DNA from: Geobacillus stearothermophilus ATCC 12980
GTDB lineage: Bacteria > Bacillota > Bacilli > Bacillales > Anoxybacillaceae
Length of the DNA: 64,000 nt
Reading direction: 5' to 3'
NCBI RefSeq assembly: GCF_030369615.1
Contig: NZ_CP128494.1
Location: 2,437,501 to 2,501,500, forward strand
Under the pieces are notes generated by a model. The model was not told the origin of the DNA, made no database searches, and saw only the letters and a list, made by a program, of their open reading frames with translations. The position numbers were made by a program, and so were the translations under genes. Below, piece by piece: positions 17,571-32,672 of this stretch. The stretch's first letter is position 1. Each line of letters opens with the position of its first letter.

Positions 17571-17950
17571 TTAGAAAATGCTACCTAATTTTCCTTGCGA
17601 GCACAATAATCCAAACTCGGCAACCATCCACCAGTCCGGATCATAAGTAGCGTATGCACAGAGATATCATTCGTAATCGCAACCATCGTCTCCTTTCCCA
17701 AAATTAGCCCAACAACGATCGTGAGCTTGGCAGCATCGGTCTAATGCGTTAATTGGTGTTCCACTTCTACACTTAGCTCCAAAGTAATTTTGGTAACAAT
17801 ATTTTTCATTACCAGAACCATAGGAAACTAAGCATCCCTCATACCAGGCTTCGGGTGCGATTTCACCTTCCATTATTTTATCAGTCCCCATTGGTTTTTT
17901 AAGCTCTTCTACAAACAAGAAGTAAGAAGCTTCAAAAGGAATTTCAACTT
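17571..17950 (-). pseudogene. Secreted phospholipase A2-like gene with internal stop
   Basis: The frame contains FGAKCRSGTPINALDRCCQA then HDRCWANFGKGDDGCDYE. DRCCQAHDRCW is the CCxHDxC active-site and calcium-loop signature of phospholipase A2 (His-Asp dyad). A TGA at 17667-17669 interrupts the frame, yet an in-frame continuation of about 31 residues (YLCAYATYDPDWWMVAEFGL and on) runs to TAA at 17571. Upstream, a stop codon blocks the frame before any signal peptide. It is therefore a decayed gene. Confidence 0.75.
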
Positions 17951-18131
17951 ATCTCTAGGAGCCCGGTGATTTACTTAGCAACGAGGTAAAACCTATATTT
18001 TCTCAAATTCAGAAACCTTGATAAAACGTGCTTTTGTTTCTCATTCAGCTTCGTCGATTTCTCAAGTATCCTCGTTTTTCACCGGCCTTCTAGAGACAAA
18101 GATGTGATTGTTTAAGTATGAGAGTGAAATC

Positions 18132-18275
18132 ATGGGAAATATTTGCAAGAAAATTAAAAAATATAATCAAATCAAAATTGATCTTCTCAAAATAGTTAAG
18201 TGTATTGATTGTTGTACGGAAGATGAAAAAGAACTTTACCAGAACAAAGAAGTGACAAGCTTGTTGCCCAAATGA
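18132..18275 (+). CDS. Short AT-rich ORF, doubtful
   Basis: A frame of 47 codons, MGNICKKIKKYNQIKIDLLK and onward, Lys/Ile-rich with a Cys pair (CIDCC). The ribosome site is weak. Its composition differs from the backbone, like the flanking region. It could be a remnant. Confidence 0.3.
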   Translation: MGNICKKIKKYNQIKIDLLKIVKCIDCCTEDEKELYQNKEVTSLLPK

Positions 18276-18520
18276 TTCGCCGATTTGTTTGAAATCCCTA
18301 AGACCCAATATTCAATCACTGTGTATGTAATGGGTGTAATATGGGAAAACGATTGCCTTCTTTTTGTCTCCACCGCCCTTGACGATTCTTTCCCACCTTT
18401 GTCGGGTGTTGGTCAAGGGCGACTCCATCCTTGAACATCCCTCCGATACTCAAGGGGATGGTCTATGTGGAGTCTTCATAACGCGCTTTTGACGCGACCC
18501 TTTGCTATCCTCGCCCGCCG
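18276..18520. other. Non-coding stretch before eno terminator
   Basis: No credible gene. An inverted pair GCCCTTGAC/GTCAAGGGC lies near 18378-18421. I see no other signal. Confidence 0.4.
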
Positions 18521-18527
18521 CAAAAAA

Positions 18528-18562
18528 AGGCACCTTTCTTGGCAAACAGCCGAAAGGTGCCT
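18528..18562 (-). terminator. Terminator of the glycolytic operon
   Basis: AGGCACCTTTC-(13 nt)-GAAAGGTGCCT followed by TTTTT on the minus strand, about 20 bases after the eno stop. Confidence 0.92.
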
Positions 18563-18581
18563 GTAATGATTCTGTTATCGG

Positions 18582-22205
<3,624 letters not shown>

Positions 22206-22266
22206 CGTTCACCCTTCCTTTCAATGGGCGGAGTCAGCCGCCATGCGCCAAATCCGGCGCCGTGGG

Positions 22267-23451
22267 TCATTTGTCTTCGAGTGCGACGACACCCGGCAGC
22301 TGTTTTCCTTCCATAAACTCGAGCGAAGCGCCGCCGCCGGTGGAGATATGATCCATTTTGTCGGCCAAGCCGAATTTCTCAACCGCCGCCGCCGAATCCC
22401 CGCCGCCGATGACCGAATAGGTGTCGAGCGCTTCCGCCAGTGCTTCGGCGATCGCTTTTGTCCCGTGGGCGAACGCGTCCATTTCAAAGACGCCCATCGG
22501 GCCGTTCCAGACAACGAGCTTCGACTCGCGAATGACATCGCGGTACAATTCGCGCGTTTTCGGGCCGATGTCAAGCGCCGACCAATCGGCTGGAATCGCG
22601 TCAATCGGCACGACTTTCGTGTTGGCGTCGTTCGCAAACCGGTCGGCGACGACCACGTCCACCGGCATATAAAAACGGACGCCTTTTTCTTTCGCCTTTT
22701 CCATAAACGATTTGGCGAGTTCGATTTTGTCCTCCTCAAGCAGCGACTTGCCGACGTCATGGCCGAGCGCTTTGACGAACGTATACGCCAGTCCGCCGCC
22801 GATGATCAAGTTGTCGACTTTTTCAAGCAAATTGTCGATGACGCCGATTTTGTCTTTCACTTTCGCCCCGCCGATGATCGCTGTAAACGGGCGGTCCGGA
22901 TTCGAAAGCGCCTTGCCAAGCACTTCAAGTTCTTTTTCCATCAAAAATCCGGCCACCGCCGGCAAGTAATGGGCGATGCCTTCCGTCGACGCATGAGCGC
23001 GATGGGCGGCGCCGAACGCATCGTTGACATATAGATCCGCAAGCTCCGCAAACGCTTTGGCGAGCTCGGGATCATTTTTCTCTTCGCCAGGGTAAAAACG
23101 GACGTTCTCAAGCAAGAGCACATCGCCTTCGTTCAAACGGTCGACCGCCGCTTTCACCTCATCGCCGACCGCTTCATTCGTTTTGGCAACCGGCCGTTCA
23201 AGCAGCTCGCCGAGCCGCTTCGCAACGGCATCCAAACGCAATTCTTCGACCACTTTTCCTTTCGGGCGGCCGAGGTGGCTCGCCAAAATGACTTTCGCCC
23301 CGTGCTCGATCAAATAGCGGATCGTCGGGAGTGCGGCGCGAATGCGCGTGTCATCGGTGATAGCGCCTTGCTCCATCGGAACGTTGAAATCGACGCGGCA
23401 AAAGACGCGCTTTCCCCTCACATCAACGTCGCGGATCGTCTTCTTGTTCAT
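22267..23451 (-). CDS. pgk: Phosphoglycerate kinase
   Basis: Transfers phosphate from 1,3-bisphosphoglycerate to ADP. It has 394 residues, the length of the crystallised Geobacillus enzyme, when the ATG at 23451 ([17 protein letters not shown]) is used. Substrate motifs: [15 protein letters not shown] and the nucleotide-binding [13 protein letters not shown] near the C-terminus. A terminator-like hairpin separates it from gap. Confidence 0.98.
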   Translation of the reverse strand: MNKKTIRDVDVRGKRVFCRVDFNVPMEQGAITDDTRIRAALPTIRYLIEHGAKVILASHLGRPKGKVVEELRLDAVAKRLGELLERPVAKTNEAVGDEVKAAVDRLNEGDVLLLENVRFYPGEEKNDPELAKAFAELADLYVNDAFGAAHRAHASTEGIAHYLPAVAGFLMEKELEVLGKALSNPDRPFTAIIGGAKVKDKIGVIDNLLEKVDNLIIGGGLAYTFVKALGHDVGKSLLEEDKIELAKSFMEKAKEKGVRFYMPVDVVVADRFANDANTKVVPIDAIPADWSALDIGPKTRELYRDVIRESKLVVWNGPMGVFEMDAFAHGTKAIAEALAEALDTYSVIGGGDSAAAVEKFGLADKMDHISTGGGASLEFMEGKQLPGVVALEDK

Positions 23452-23491
23452 CGTTCGTGCCCCCTTTTGGCTACAGTTTGGACAAGGAAAA

Positions 23492-23516
23492 GGAGTGGGG
23501 ATCATTTCCCCGCTCC
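23492..23516 (-). terminator. gap-pgk intergenic hairpin
   Basis: GGAGCGGGG-aaatgat-CCCCACTCC followed by TTTTCC on the minus strand (one C-A mismatch). Probably a partial terminator or mRNA-stability element giving more gap than pgk transcript. Confidence 0.65.
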
Positions 23517-23572
23517 CCTCCATTTTCCTATTATAGACTTGAACAGGCGGAAAACTCAGCGCCAAGCTGGTT

Positions 23573-24622
<1,050 letters not shown>

Positions 24623-24630
<8 letters not shown>

Positions 24631-25642
24631 CTACGAACGCTTTTGCGGCTCCTTCGTCCGTCACCAATATCGAGTGCGGCGCCCGTTTCATGTACGCGCG
24701 AATGGCTTTCGCCTTCGACGCCCCTCCGGCGACGGCGATGACATGCTCGACATGCGGGAGGTGTTCAAGTTGAATGCCGACTGTTTTCACTTTATGGACG
24801 ACGTCGCCGTACTCGTTGAAATAGTAGCCGAACGCCTCGGCGGCCGCATGGCGGGCGATGATGTTCTCCATCTCTACAGGCGGCGTCTTCCGCCGCTTGG
24901 CCATCGTCACCGCTTCACCGATGCCATGGACGACCATGCGGCATGATTGGATGAGCTCAAGCACTTCTTTCACCGCCGGCTCTTCGACAAGCGACGCGTA
25001 CGCTTCATCGCTCAGCTGGTCAGGCACGTGCAGCAACCGATAGCGGCCCATCGCTTTTTCCGCCATTTTCGCACAAATCGTGTTCGCCTGATTCTCGACA
25101 TCTTCGCCAAGGCCGCCGCGCGCCGGCACGAACAACACATCACGAAGCTTCGAATCCGGCGTCATCATCTCCGCGACCGCCGCCATCGTCGTTCCGCCGG
25201 CCACGGCGACGATGTCCCCGGGCTCAAGCAGCTCCTTCATGCAGGCGACACACGCTCTACCCATTTCTTTTTTTACCCAAGGGGAACGGTCGCTATCCCC
25301 GGCAACGACAATCACCCGCGGAATGCCGAGCTGTTCCTGCAGCGCGGCTTCCAGCTCTTTGAGTCCGAGCGCTTCCCGCATCAAATCATTGAGCGTATGA
25401 AGGAGCGCCTGGCCTTCCTCCGTCAACCGCATGCCCGACACATCGGTGGAAAGCAAGTTTTGTCCTTTCAAAAATTCTGTTTCCGACCGGAGAACCCGCT
25501 CGCTCATGCCGAGGCTCGCCGCCAGCGCCCGCCGCCCGATCGGCGCCATAAGCGAAATAGAGTACAAAATTTGATATCGTTTTTGCATAACGTCAAGCAA
25601 GTCGGGCGATAATTTTTTTAATGCCTCTACTAACGGTTGCAT
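24623..25642 (-). CDS. cggR: Central glycolytic genes regulator CggR
   Basis: SorC/DeoR-type repressor of the gapA operon, relieved by fructose 1,6-bisphosphate. It has 339 residues. The N-terminal winged helix is RRALAASLGMSERVLRSETE; the C-terminal phosphosugar-binding domain contains AVAGGTTMAAVAE and VAGGASKAKAIRAY. The ATG at 25642 follows GGAAAGG. It is autoregulated through the operator at 25670-25705. Confidence 0.97.
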
Positions 25643-25669
25643 CGATCCTTTCCCTTAGCAGAACATAGG

Positions 25670-25705
25670 GACGTTTTTTGTCCCGGTATGACATATTATG
25701 TCCCG
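25670..25705 (-). promoter_or_regulatory. CggR operator
   Basis: The minus strand reads CGGGAC-N6-TGTC-N4-CGGGAC-N6-CGTC, the two-direct-repeat layout of the B. subtilis CggR operator with one deviation in the last TGTC. It lies between the promoter and the cggR start, so bound CggR would block elongation. Confidence 0.9.
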
Positions 25706-25739
25706 CCAATCGATAAAAAATTCCTCCCGCGCTATTTTC

Positions 25740-25768
25740 ATTATAGCAGGAGGACGATAGCAGTTCAA
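25740..25768 (-). promoter_or_regulatory. cggR-gapA operon promoter
   Basis: TTGAAC, 17-base spacer, TATAAT on the minus strand, upstream of the CggR operator. The -35 overlaps the end of the glutaredoxin-like gene. Confidence 0.85.
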
Positions 25769-26010
25769 CTATTTTTTGCCCGCCGCAACCGTTTTCTCAC
25801 CGTTTCTTTTTCAATCATCCCATACCCGATTTCTTCCCCGTCAAGCTCGACGACCGGAATCATCAACTGATATTTCTCGAGAAGCGCGTCGTCTTCATAA
25901 ATATCGATCTCTTCCATCGTAAACCGATAGTCTGCCTGCAGCTCCGTCAAAACCGCTTTCGCTTTGTCGCAAAGCGGACAGTTCGTCTTCGTGTACAACC
26001 GGATGTGCAT
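25765..26010 (-). CDS. Glutaredoxin-like thioredoxin-fold protein
   Basis: Protein of 81 residues starting MHIRLYTKTNCPLCDKAKAV. The CPLC redox pair follows the first beta strand and the cis-Pro is in MIPVVELDG, as in DUF836/glutaredoxin family proteins. Start at 26010, preceded by AAAGGAAG. It sits immediately after the rpoN remnant, whose stop it nearly meets, and ends inside the cggR promoter. Redox partner unknown. Confidence 0.85.
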   Translation of the reverse strand: MHIRLYTKTNCPLCDKAKAVLTELQADYRFTMEEIDIYEDDALLEKYQLMIPVVELDGEEIGYGMIEKETVRKRLRRAKNS

Positions 26011-26039
26011 CGCGTTCTTCCTTTCTTTCACCGGTCGCA

Positions 26040-26418
26040 TCAAGCTCCGGTGTATTGCTTTCGTTTCGCCGAAGAAGGAATGCGCAGCTGCTCGCGGTAT
26101 TTGGCGACCGTGCGGAGCGAAATGGCGATGCCGTATCGGCCATGAAGCAAATCAGCAAGCTGTTGGCCAGAAAGCGGCGTCTGTCGGTCTTCCGCCGCGA
26201 TCAGCTCTTGGATGATCGCTTTCACTTGAGCGGAGGAAAGCCACCTCGATCGTTTCCGCCAGCTCGTCGCGCTCAGGAAGACGTTCAAGCTGCAGCAAGA
26301 GGCATTCCGCCAAATCGCGGGCGCCGACTCCCGGCGGGTCGAGCGACTGCACAAGGCGCAGCCCCCGTTCCATCTCTTGTTCCGATGCGGAAAACCGCGC
26401 CGCCAGCTCGGCAAGCAA
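26040..26418 (-). pseudogene. rpoN: RNA polymerase sigma-54 (rpoN/sigL) remnant
   Basis: Two out-of-frame pieces of sigma-54 remain. The upstream piece (RFSASEQEMERGLRLVQSLD then PPGVGARDLAECLLLQLE) belongs to the core-binding domain. The downstream piece (VKAIIQELIAAEDRQTPLSG, then a degenerate RpoN box RTVAKYRE and IPSSAKRKQYTGA) is the C-terminus. The N-terminus, the central DNA-binding region and the frame are lost; the 5' side runs into the tRNA-Arg terminator at about 26418. Confidence 0.9.
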
Positions 26419-26424
26419 TGAAAA

Positions 26425-26444
26425 ACGACCGCAAACGCGGTCGT
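26425..26444 (-). terminator. tRNA-Arg terminator
   Basis: ACGACCGC-gttt-GCGGTCGT followed by TTTTT on the minus strand, directly at the broken end of rpoN. Confidence 0.88.
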
Positions 26445-26491
26445 ATCAAGGGGGTTGGGAATCTCAATCCGAACTTGTCAGATCGTTGGAA

Positions 26492-26563
26492 CGCCCTCGG
26501 CAGGATTCGAACCCACGCTAAGAGAACCGGAATCTCTCGTGCTATCCACTACACTACGAGGGC
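26492..26563 (-). tRNA. tRNA-Arg(CCG)
   Basis: 72-nt cloverleaf: acceptor GCCCTCG/CGAGGGC, anticodon stem AGAGA/TCTCT with loop TTCCGGT (anticodon CCG, reading CGG), T-arm GTGGGTTCGAATCCTGC, discriminator G. CCA is not encoded. Confidence 0.95.
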
Positions 26564-26606
26564 ATGGAAGTTCATGATTTCTCTATTTCGTTCCGTTGCA
26601 TGTTCT

Positions 26607-26634
26607 ATTATAGCAGGATCGTGCAAAAATGCAA
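26607..26634 (-). promoter_or_regulatory. tRNA-Arg promoter
   Basis: TTGCAT, 16-base spacer, TATAAT on the minus strand, about 40 bases before the tRNA 5' end. Confidence 0.75.
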
Positions 26635-26800
26635 GGGGAAAATGCAATAAAAAAACAGGAAAAATCAGGCCTTTGTTCCTTCCACATCAATGCCACCGCC
26701 ACAGGCAACTGGTTAAAAAAATAAAAAAGCGGTTATGATGAAAAGAGGGATGTTCCCGCTAGCCGCGAATATGTTATAAAGAATGGGGAAGGTCGTTTTG

Positions 26801-26830
26801 TTTGACCTTCATTGACCATTCGTGTATGAT
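26801..26830 (+). promoter_or_regulatory. clpP promoter with CtsR operator
   Basis: The promoter is TTGACC (26802-26807), 17-base spacer, TATGAT (26825-26830). TTTGACCTTCATTGACC is the CtsR heptad pair (TTTGACC-N3-TTTGACC with one mismatch) and overlaps the -35. CtsR is the heat-shock repressor of clp genes in Bacillaceae. Confidence 0.88.
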
Positions 26831-26878
26831 GAAGGCGTACATATTGATCCATTAGGATGGAAAAGGAGGCGTTTTGGG

Positions 26879-27469
26879 ATGTATTTGATTCCGACTGTCA
26901 TCGAACAGACGAACCGCGGGGAGCGGGCGTACGACATTTATTCGCGCTTATTGAAAGACCGAATCGTGTTCCTTGGCAGCCCGATCGACGACCAAGTGGC
27001 CAACTCGATCGTGTCGCAGCTGTTGTTTTTGGCGGCGGAAGACCCGGACAAAGATATTTCCTTGTACATCAACAGCCCGGGCGGCTCGATCACAGCTGGC
27101 CTGGCGATTTACGACACGATGCAGTTCATCAAACCGGACGTATCGACAATTTGCATCGGCATGGCCGCTTCCATGGGGGCGTTTTTGCTTGCCGCCGGTG
27201 CGAAAGGGAAACGGTTCGCCTTGCCAAACAGTGAAATCATGATCCACCAACCGCTCGGCGGCGCCCAAGGGCAGGCGACGGAAATCGAAATCGCAGCGAA
27301 GCGCATTTTGTTCTTGCGCGACAAATTGAACCGCATTTTGGCGGAAAACACCGGCCAGCCGATCGAAGTGATCGAACGCGATACGGACCGCGACAACTTC
27401 ATGACAGCGCAAAAAGCGATGGAATACGGCATTATCGACCGGGTGCTGACGCGCGCTGATGAAAAATAA
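26879..27469 (+). CDS. clpP: ATP-dependent Clp protease proteolytic subunit
   Basis: Serine peptidase that forms the double-heptamer chamber used with ClpX/ClpC/ClpE. It has 196 residues. Counting from the ATG at 26879, the triad is Ser98 (GMAASMGAF), His123 ([11 protein letters not shown]) and Asp172 (ERDTDRDNF). AAAAGGAGG lies 9 bases upstream. The CtsR-type operator suggests heat and misfolding induction. It would degrade tmRNA-tagged proteins made by the ssrA/smpB system of this window. Confidence 0.98.
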   Translation: MYLIPTVIEQTNRGERAYDIYSRLLKDRIVFLGSPIDDQVANSIVSQLLFLAAEDPDKDISLYINSPGGSITAGLAIYDTMQFIKPDVSTICIGMAASMGAFLLAAGAKGKRFALPNSEIMIHQPLGGAQGQATEIEIAAKRILFLRDKLNRILAENTGQPIEVIERDTDRDNFMTAQKAMEYGIIDRVLTRADEK

Positions 27470-27528
27470 GGCATGCACACGTTGGTAGAACCGCTATAGA
27501 GCTGCGCCTGCACCGACATTGACGAAAA

Positions 27529-27562
27529 AAGGCTGCTTCCGACAAAAACGGAGCAGCCTTTT
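27529..27562 (+). terminator. clpP/crh convergent terminator
   Basis: AAGGCTGCTTCCG-acaaaaa-CGGAGCAGCCTT with T-run after and A-run before (one bulge), between the convergent clpP and crh genes. It can serve both. Confidence 0.85.
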
Positions 27563-27595
27563 CCATTCCTTTCCCCGCCAGCCCCACACGCTGCT

Positions 27596-27853
27596 TTACT
27601 TTTCCTTTTGCACATAGGCGGCGAGCTTTTCGATCGCTTCTTGCTCATCCGGACCGTCGGCAATGAGCGTGATCACCGCTCCATGGCCGATGGCGAGGCT
27701 CATCAAGCCCATAATGCTTTTCGCGTTCACCTGTTTTCCATCTTTTTCCAAAAACACATCAGCGGAAAAACGGTTCGCTTCTTGGACAAACAACGCCGCC
27801 GGGCGCGCCTGCAGCCCGGTTTCTAATTTTACTTTCACTTGTTTTTCCACCAT
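27596..27853 (-). CDS. crh: HPr-like catabolite-repression protein Crh
   Basis: HPr paralogue of 85 residues. Position 15 is Gln (ETGLQARPAA) instead of the phosphorylatable His of HPr, so it cannot work in PTS sugar transport. Ser46 (NAKSIMGLMSLAIGHG), the HprK site, is kept. Crh-Ser-P acts as CcpA co-repressor. It is last in the yvcI-rapZ-yvcK-whiA-crh cluster. The kinase HprK is encoded at 44909-45844. Confidence 0.96.
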   Translation of the reverse strand: MVEKQVKVKLETGLQARPAALFVQEANRFSADVFLEKDGKQVNAKSIMGLMSLAIGHGAVITLIADGPDEQEAIEKLAAYVQKEK

Positions 27854-27867
27854 TCTCCATCTCCCCT

Positions 27868-28830
27868 TTACAGCGATTTATGGAAATCGATCGGCTTTCC
27901 AGCCCGCAGCCGCTCCGCGATCTCATCAATTTTGCGTAGCCGGTGGTTGATGCCGGATTTGCTGATTTTGCCGCCGGCGACCATCTCGCCAAGCTCTTTC
28001 AGCGTCACGTCTTGATGCTCGATGCGAAGCTTCGCGATTTCCCGCAGCTTCGCTGGCAAGGCGTCGAGGCCGATCGTCTCGTCGATGTAGCGGATGTTTT
28101 CCACCTGGCGAAGCGCAGCGCCGATCGTTTTGTTCAAATTGGCCGTCTCGCAATTGACAAGCCGGTTGACCGAGTTGCGCATATCGCGGACGATGCGGAT
28201 GTCTTCAAAGCGGAGCAGCGCCTGGTGAGCGCCGATGATGTTCAAAAACTCGGCAATTTTCTCTGCCTCTTTTAAATACGTAATAAACCCCTTTTTCCGT
28301 TCCAACATTTTCGCATTTAAAAAAAAGTGGCTGTTCATCAGTTCACATAAAGAGCGGTTATGATCCTCGTACAAAGAAAAAATCTCCAAGTGATACGAGG
28401 ACGTCTCCGGATTGTTGACCGAGCCGCCGGCCAAAAACGCACCACGCAAATACGAGCGCTTACAGCATTTTTTCTTGACAAGTTCCGGATCGATGTCATG
28501 AATGAACGAAAAATCGCCGTTCCAAATGCAAAGATCACGGAGCAGCGGGGCGGCGCCGTCGGTAATGCGGACGATATACACGTTATTTTTCTTTAAACGC
28601 ATTTTTTTGCGGACAAACAGCTCAACCGCGACGTCATACCCTTTTTTCAACAGCGTATAAATGCGCCGGGCGATCGCCGCATTTTCCGTTTGGACATCGA
28701 CCGCCATCCGCCCGCCGGAAAACGACAGTGAGCCGTTCATGCGCAACAGCGCCGACAGCTCGGCCCGCAAGCAGCAGCGCTTGACCTCTAAATTCGTCAG
28801 CTCCTTCTTCGTTTCGGACGCAAAAGACAT
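27868..28830 (-). CDS. whiA: WhiA family DNA-binding protein
   Basis: Protein of 320 residues combining an inactive LAGLIDADG-like N-terminal fold ([20 protein letters not shown], then YHLEIFS) with a C-terminal HTH ([20 protein letters not shown]). Bacillus WhiA influences division and chromosome segregation. The start at 28830 is preceded by GGTGGA. It is 137 bases downstream of yvcK. Confidence 0.95.
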   Translation of the reverse strand: MSFASETKKELTNLEVKRCCLRAELSALLRMNGSLSFSGGRMAVDVQTENAAIARRIYTLLKKGYDVAVELFVRKKMRLKKNNVYIVRITDGAAPLLRDLCIWNGDFSFIHDIDPELVKKKCCKRSYLRGAFLAGGSVNNPETSSYHLEIFSLYEDHNRSLCELMNSHFFLNAKMLERKKGFITYLKEAEKIAEFLNIIGAHQALLRFEDIRIVRDMRNSVNRLVNCETANLNKTIGAALRQVENIRYIDETIGLDALPAKLREIAKLRIEHQDVTLKELGEMVAGGKISKSGINHRLRKIDEIAERLRAGKPIDFHKSL

Positions 28831-28967
28831 GATCGTTCCACCTCCATTCGCTCCCGTACCGGCCGGTTGGAGGTGCCCAACTCTCGGCGCGGCCATGCGG
28901 CCGCCGCCCCTCGCGCCCCGTCTCCTTGGCCTATGCGTATGCGGATCAGGCACACAGCGCCCGCCGT

Positions 28968-29921
28968 CTAGCAGCGGGGAAGCAGCCCGAGAAGGAGGGC
29001 GGCGACTTTCCCTGTATTATGGCGAATGACCCCATCATCGTACGTAACAATATCGTCACGGATCACCTGCACGCCGAGCGTGCCGCTGTCATCATGCACC
29101 GGCTCGGCCCGCTCCTCTTCATACCGGCGGCGGATGGATTCCGGAATCGCCCCGCTGTTGACGATGACGGCATCCAAAAACGGGACGCCAAGATGGTCAT
29201 GAAGCGCCTTCACATGGTCGCTCACCGTATAGTGCGGCGTCTCGCCGGCCTGGGTCATAATGTTGCATATATAGACTTTTTTCGCCTTCGCCTTGCACAC
29301 TTCCTGCCCGATTTTCGGCACGAGCAAGTTCGGCAAAATGCTTGTGTACAGACTCCCCGGGCCGATGACAATCAAGTCGGCGCCGCGGATGGCGGCGGTC
29401 GTCTCCGGCAACGGTTCAATATCTTCCGGGGTTAAAAACACCCTCTTAATTTTTTTCCCCGCGCCAGGAATTTTCGACTCGCCCGAAATAATGGTACCAT
29501 CTTCCATTTCCGCGTGCAACACGACGCTTTTGTTCGCCGCCGGCAACACTTGGCCGCGTACGTTCAACACTTTGCTCATTTCGCGGATCGCCTTCACAAA
29601 ATCGCCGGTGATCGATGTAAGCGCCGCCAAAATCAAATTGCCGAGCGAGTGTCCCGATAAGCCGTTGCCGTTTTGAAAACGGTGTTGAAACAGCTCAACA
29701 ATAAGCGGTTCGACATCAGACAGCGCGGCGAGCACGTTGCGCACATCCCCAGGCGGCGGGATGTGCAGTTCGTCCCGGAGCCGCCCGGAACTCCCCCCGT
29801 CATCGGCGACGGTGACGATAGCCGTCAAGTCAAGATCGTGCTGTTTCAGACCCCGAAGCAGGACGGGAAGCCCAGTGCCGCCGCCGATGACGACGATCTT
29901 CGCTGCTCGTTTGTCTCTCAT
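28968..29921 (-). CDS. yvcK: YvcK family protein (gluconeogenesis factor)
   Basis: CofD-like/YvcK family protein of 317 residues, needed for growth on gluconeogenic carbon and for morphogenesis in B. subtilis; it binds UDP-sugars there. The N-terminal nucleotide-binding motif is [32 protein letters not shown] and [11 protein letters not shown] are conserved. The start overlaps the rapZ stop by four bases (ATGA). Confidence 0.93.
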   Translation of the reverse strand: MRDKRAAKIVVIGGGTGLPVLLRGLKQHDLDLTAIVTVADDGGSSGRLRDELHIPPPGDVRNVLAALSDVEPLIVELFQHRFQNGNGLSGHSLGNLILAALTSITGDFVKAIREMSKVLNVRGQVLPAANKSVVLHAEMEDGTIISGESKIPGAGKKIKRVFLTPEDIEPLPETTAAIRGADLIVIGPGSLYTSILPNLLVPKIGQEVCKAKAKKVYICNIMTQAGETPHYTVSDHVKALHDHLGVPFLDAVIVNSGAIPESIRRRYEEERAEPVHDDSGTLGVQVIRDDIVTYDDGVIRHNTGKVAALLLGLLPRC

Positions 29922-30814
29922 CGATGCGCTTCCTTTCTCCTCTCCATGTCCCGGTGCGAGACAACCGTTTTATAATTGGCGGAAAAATGGCGGGCGATAT
30001 GCTCAGCGAGCGCCACGGAACGATGCTGACCGCCCGTGCAGCCGATGGCGATCACCAGCTGGCTTTTTCCTTCGCGCTGGTAATACGGCAGCATAAACGC
30101 CAGCAAATCAATCAGCTTTTCCAAAAACTTTTGCGTTTCTCCCCATTTGAGCACATATGACGCCACTTCCTCATCGAGCCCGGTTTTCGGCCGCATATGC
30201 TCAATGTAGTGCGGGTTCGGCAAAAAGCGGACATCAAACACCAAGTCAGCGTCAATCGGGATGCCGTATTTAAATCCAAACGACATAACGTTGACCATAA
30301 AGCCGGACTGGGCGTGCGATGAAAACTGGCGGACGATTTTCTCCCGCAGTTCGCGCGGCTTGAGCCCAGTCGTGTCATAAACGATTTGCGCCCGCCCTTT
30401 GAGCTCCTCAAGCAGTTTCCGCTCCAGGCGGATGCCTTCAAGCGGCGGCTCATTCGGCGCGAGCGGATGCGTCCGCCGCGTTTCTTTATAGCGGGCCACA
30501 AGCGTCGAGTCTTGCGCATCCAAAAACAAAATTTGCGGCATAATCCACGCCTGCCCGGCCAACTCATCGAGCGCGGCAAACAAGTGGTCGAAAAAGTCGC
30601 GGCTGCGCAAATCCATGACGAGCGCGACTTTATTCATTTTATTCCCGGACTCTTTCACAAGCTCCAAAAACTTCGGCAACAGCGTCGGCGGCAAGTTGTC
30701 GACGCAAAAAAAGCCGAGGTCTTCAAAGCTTTGGATCGCCACCGTTTTGCCTGCCCCGGACATGCCGGTGATGATAACGAGTTGAATCGGTTGCTGCGCC
30801 CCGTGTTTCCCCAT
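29918..30814 (-). CDS. rapZ: RNase adapter RapZ/YvcJ nucleotide-binding protein
   Basis: P-loop protein of 298 residues. The N-terminal Walker A is [18 protein letters not shown]; the C-terminal domain has the conserved [17 protein letters not shown]. coli RapZ delivers small RNA to RNase E; in Bacillus YvcJ hydrolyses GTP and affects competence, with no RNase E partner known. Confidence 0.94.
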   Translation of the reverse strand: MGKHGAQQPIQLVIITGMSGAGKTVAIQSFEDLGFFCVDNLPPTLLPKFLELVKESGNKMNKVALVMDLRSRDFFDHLFAALDELAGQAWIMPQILFLDAQDSTLVARYKETRRTHPLAPNEPPLEGIRLERKLLEELKGRAQIVYDTTGLKPRELREKIVRQFSSHAQSGFMVNVMSFGFKYGIPIDADLVFDVRFLPNPHYIEHMRPKTGLDEEVASYVLKWGETQKFLEKLIDLLAFMLPYYQREGKSQLVIAIGCTGGQHRSVALAEHIARHFSANYKTVVSHRDMERRKEAHR

Positions 30815-30832
30815 TTTTCTGCTCCCCTTCCG

Positions 30833-31309
30833 CTAACTTGGATCAAGACGATATGAAAGCAGCTCAAACTCCTCCGTATATACAAACGTTCCGTACATGA
30901 CCCCTTTGCCTTTGACAGCGTATTCTAAAATATGGTAGTCTCCTGGGGCCATCGGCAACGTGGACAGCGCTTCAACCTTATGCCAAGCGAGCGTCCCTTC
31001 TTCGGAAGACGGCACGTTTTCGCCGATGAAGTCGTCGGCGAAAAACGTAAACATCATCCACTCCGATACCGTTTCATTCCCGTTTTTCATCACGATCGTA
31101 AAGACGCCTTTCAGCTCTGGATTTTTCAAATAAATGCCCGTCTCTTCCCGGTATTCACGAATGCATGCTTCGCGCACCGTCTCACCGGGCTCCATTTTCC
31201 CGCCCGGAGCGACCCACCAGCCGCGCCTCGGCTTTTGCAACAGCAGCACTTGGCCGTCTTTATATAATACGCAGTTTGTCACCCGTTGCAATTCGTCCAC
31301 CCCAACCAT
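30833..31309 (-). CDS. NUDIX hydrolase (YvcI-like)
   Basis: Protein of 158 residues with the Nudix box GGKMEPGETVREACIREYREE (G-x5-E-x7-REUxEE, within about residues 37-57). It is similar to B. subtilis YvcI. The start is uncertain because no strong ribosome site is visible; the ATG at 31309 is preferred over the TTG two codons upstream. It is first in the yvcI-rapZ-yvcK-whiA-crh cluster. Confidence 0.88.
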   Translation of the reverse strand: MVGVDELQRVTNCVLYKDGQVLLLQKPRRGWWVAPGGKMEPGETVREACIREYREETGIYLKNPELKGVFTIVMKNGNETVSEWMMFTFFADDFIGENVPSSEEGTLAWHKVEALSTLPMAPGDYHILEYAVKGKGVMYGTFVYTEEFELLSYRLDPS

Positions 31310-31319
31310 CCGCAAACAC

Positions 31320-31640
31320 GCACATAATCATCTTTATTTTACCATAAATAGTTAGGCCGCTCCACCTTCAAACCGCTGGAAACCGTCCGCTTCCCGTCTG
31401 CAAAAACCTCGGGGCCCAACATTCCGCTTCCAGCCGAAAGACGCCATCCCCGCCGTTTCAAGCGAAACGGCAGGATGCAAGCGCCCGGCAAAAAAAGAGA
31501 CGCGGACAAACGCCCGCGCCAAAAAGGATCTATATAAAAGGGGGTCAATTACTTACTTATAGCATACGACAAATGTGTTGCGCCCGTGTTACATCTGGGT
31601 TAAATAACCATTACGATTTGATTGCGATTTGGTTACCGGA
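31320..31640. other. Intergenic region between yvcI and trxB
   Basis: No gene seen. A perfect hairpin GCCGTTTC-aagc-GAAACGGC (31452-31471) and the trxB terminator (31501-31518) lie here. A minus-strand TAAAAT near 31335 is a weak -10 candidate for yvcI. Confidence 0.5.
31501..31518 (-). terminator. trxB terminator
   Basis: CGCGG-gcgtttgt-CCGCG followed by TCTCTTTTTTT on the minus strand, about 120 bases after the trxB stop. Confidence 0.7.
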
Positions 31641-32621
<981 letters not shown>

Positions 32622-32634
32622 TCATTCCATTTTC

Positions 32635-32663
32635 ATCGTATAAAAGTCGATTCGCCCTGTCTA
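32635..32663 (-). promoter_or_regulatory. trxB promoter
   Basis: TAGACA, 17-base spacer, TACGAT on the minus strand, about 40 bases before the GTG start. Confidence 0.65.
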
Positions 32664-32672
32664 TTGATTTGC

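Noticed and set aside
17667..17669. TGA in the PLA2-like frame as a selenocysteine or read-through codon
   Set aside because: No SECIS-like hairpin was evident, the family uses no Sec there, and the N-terminus is also broken; a nonsense mutation is simpler.
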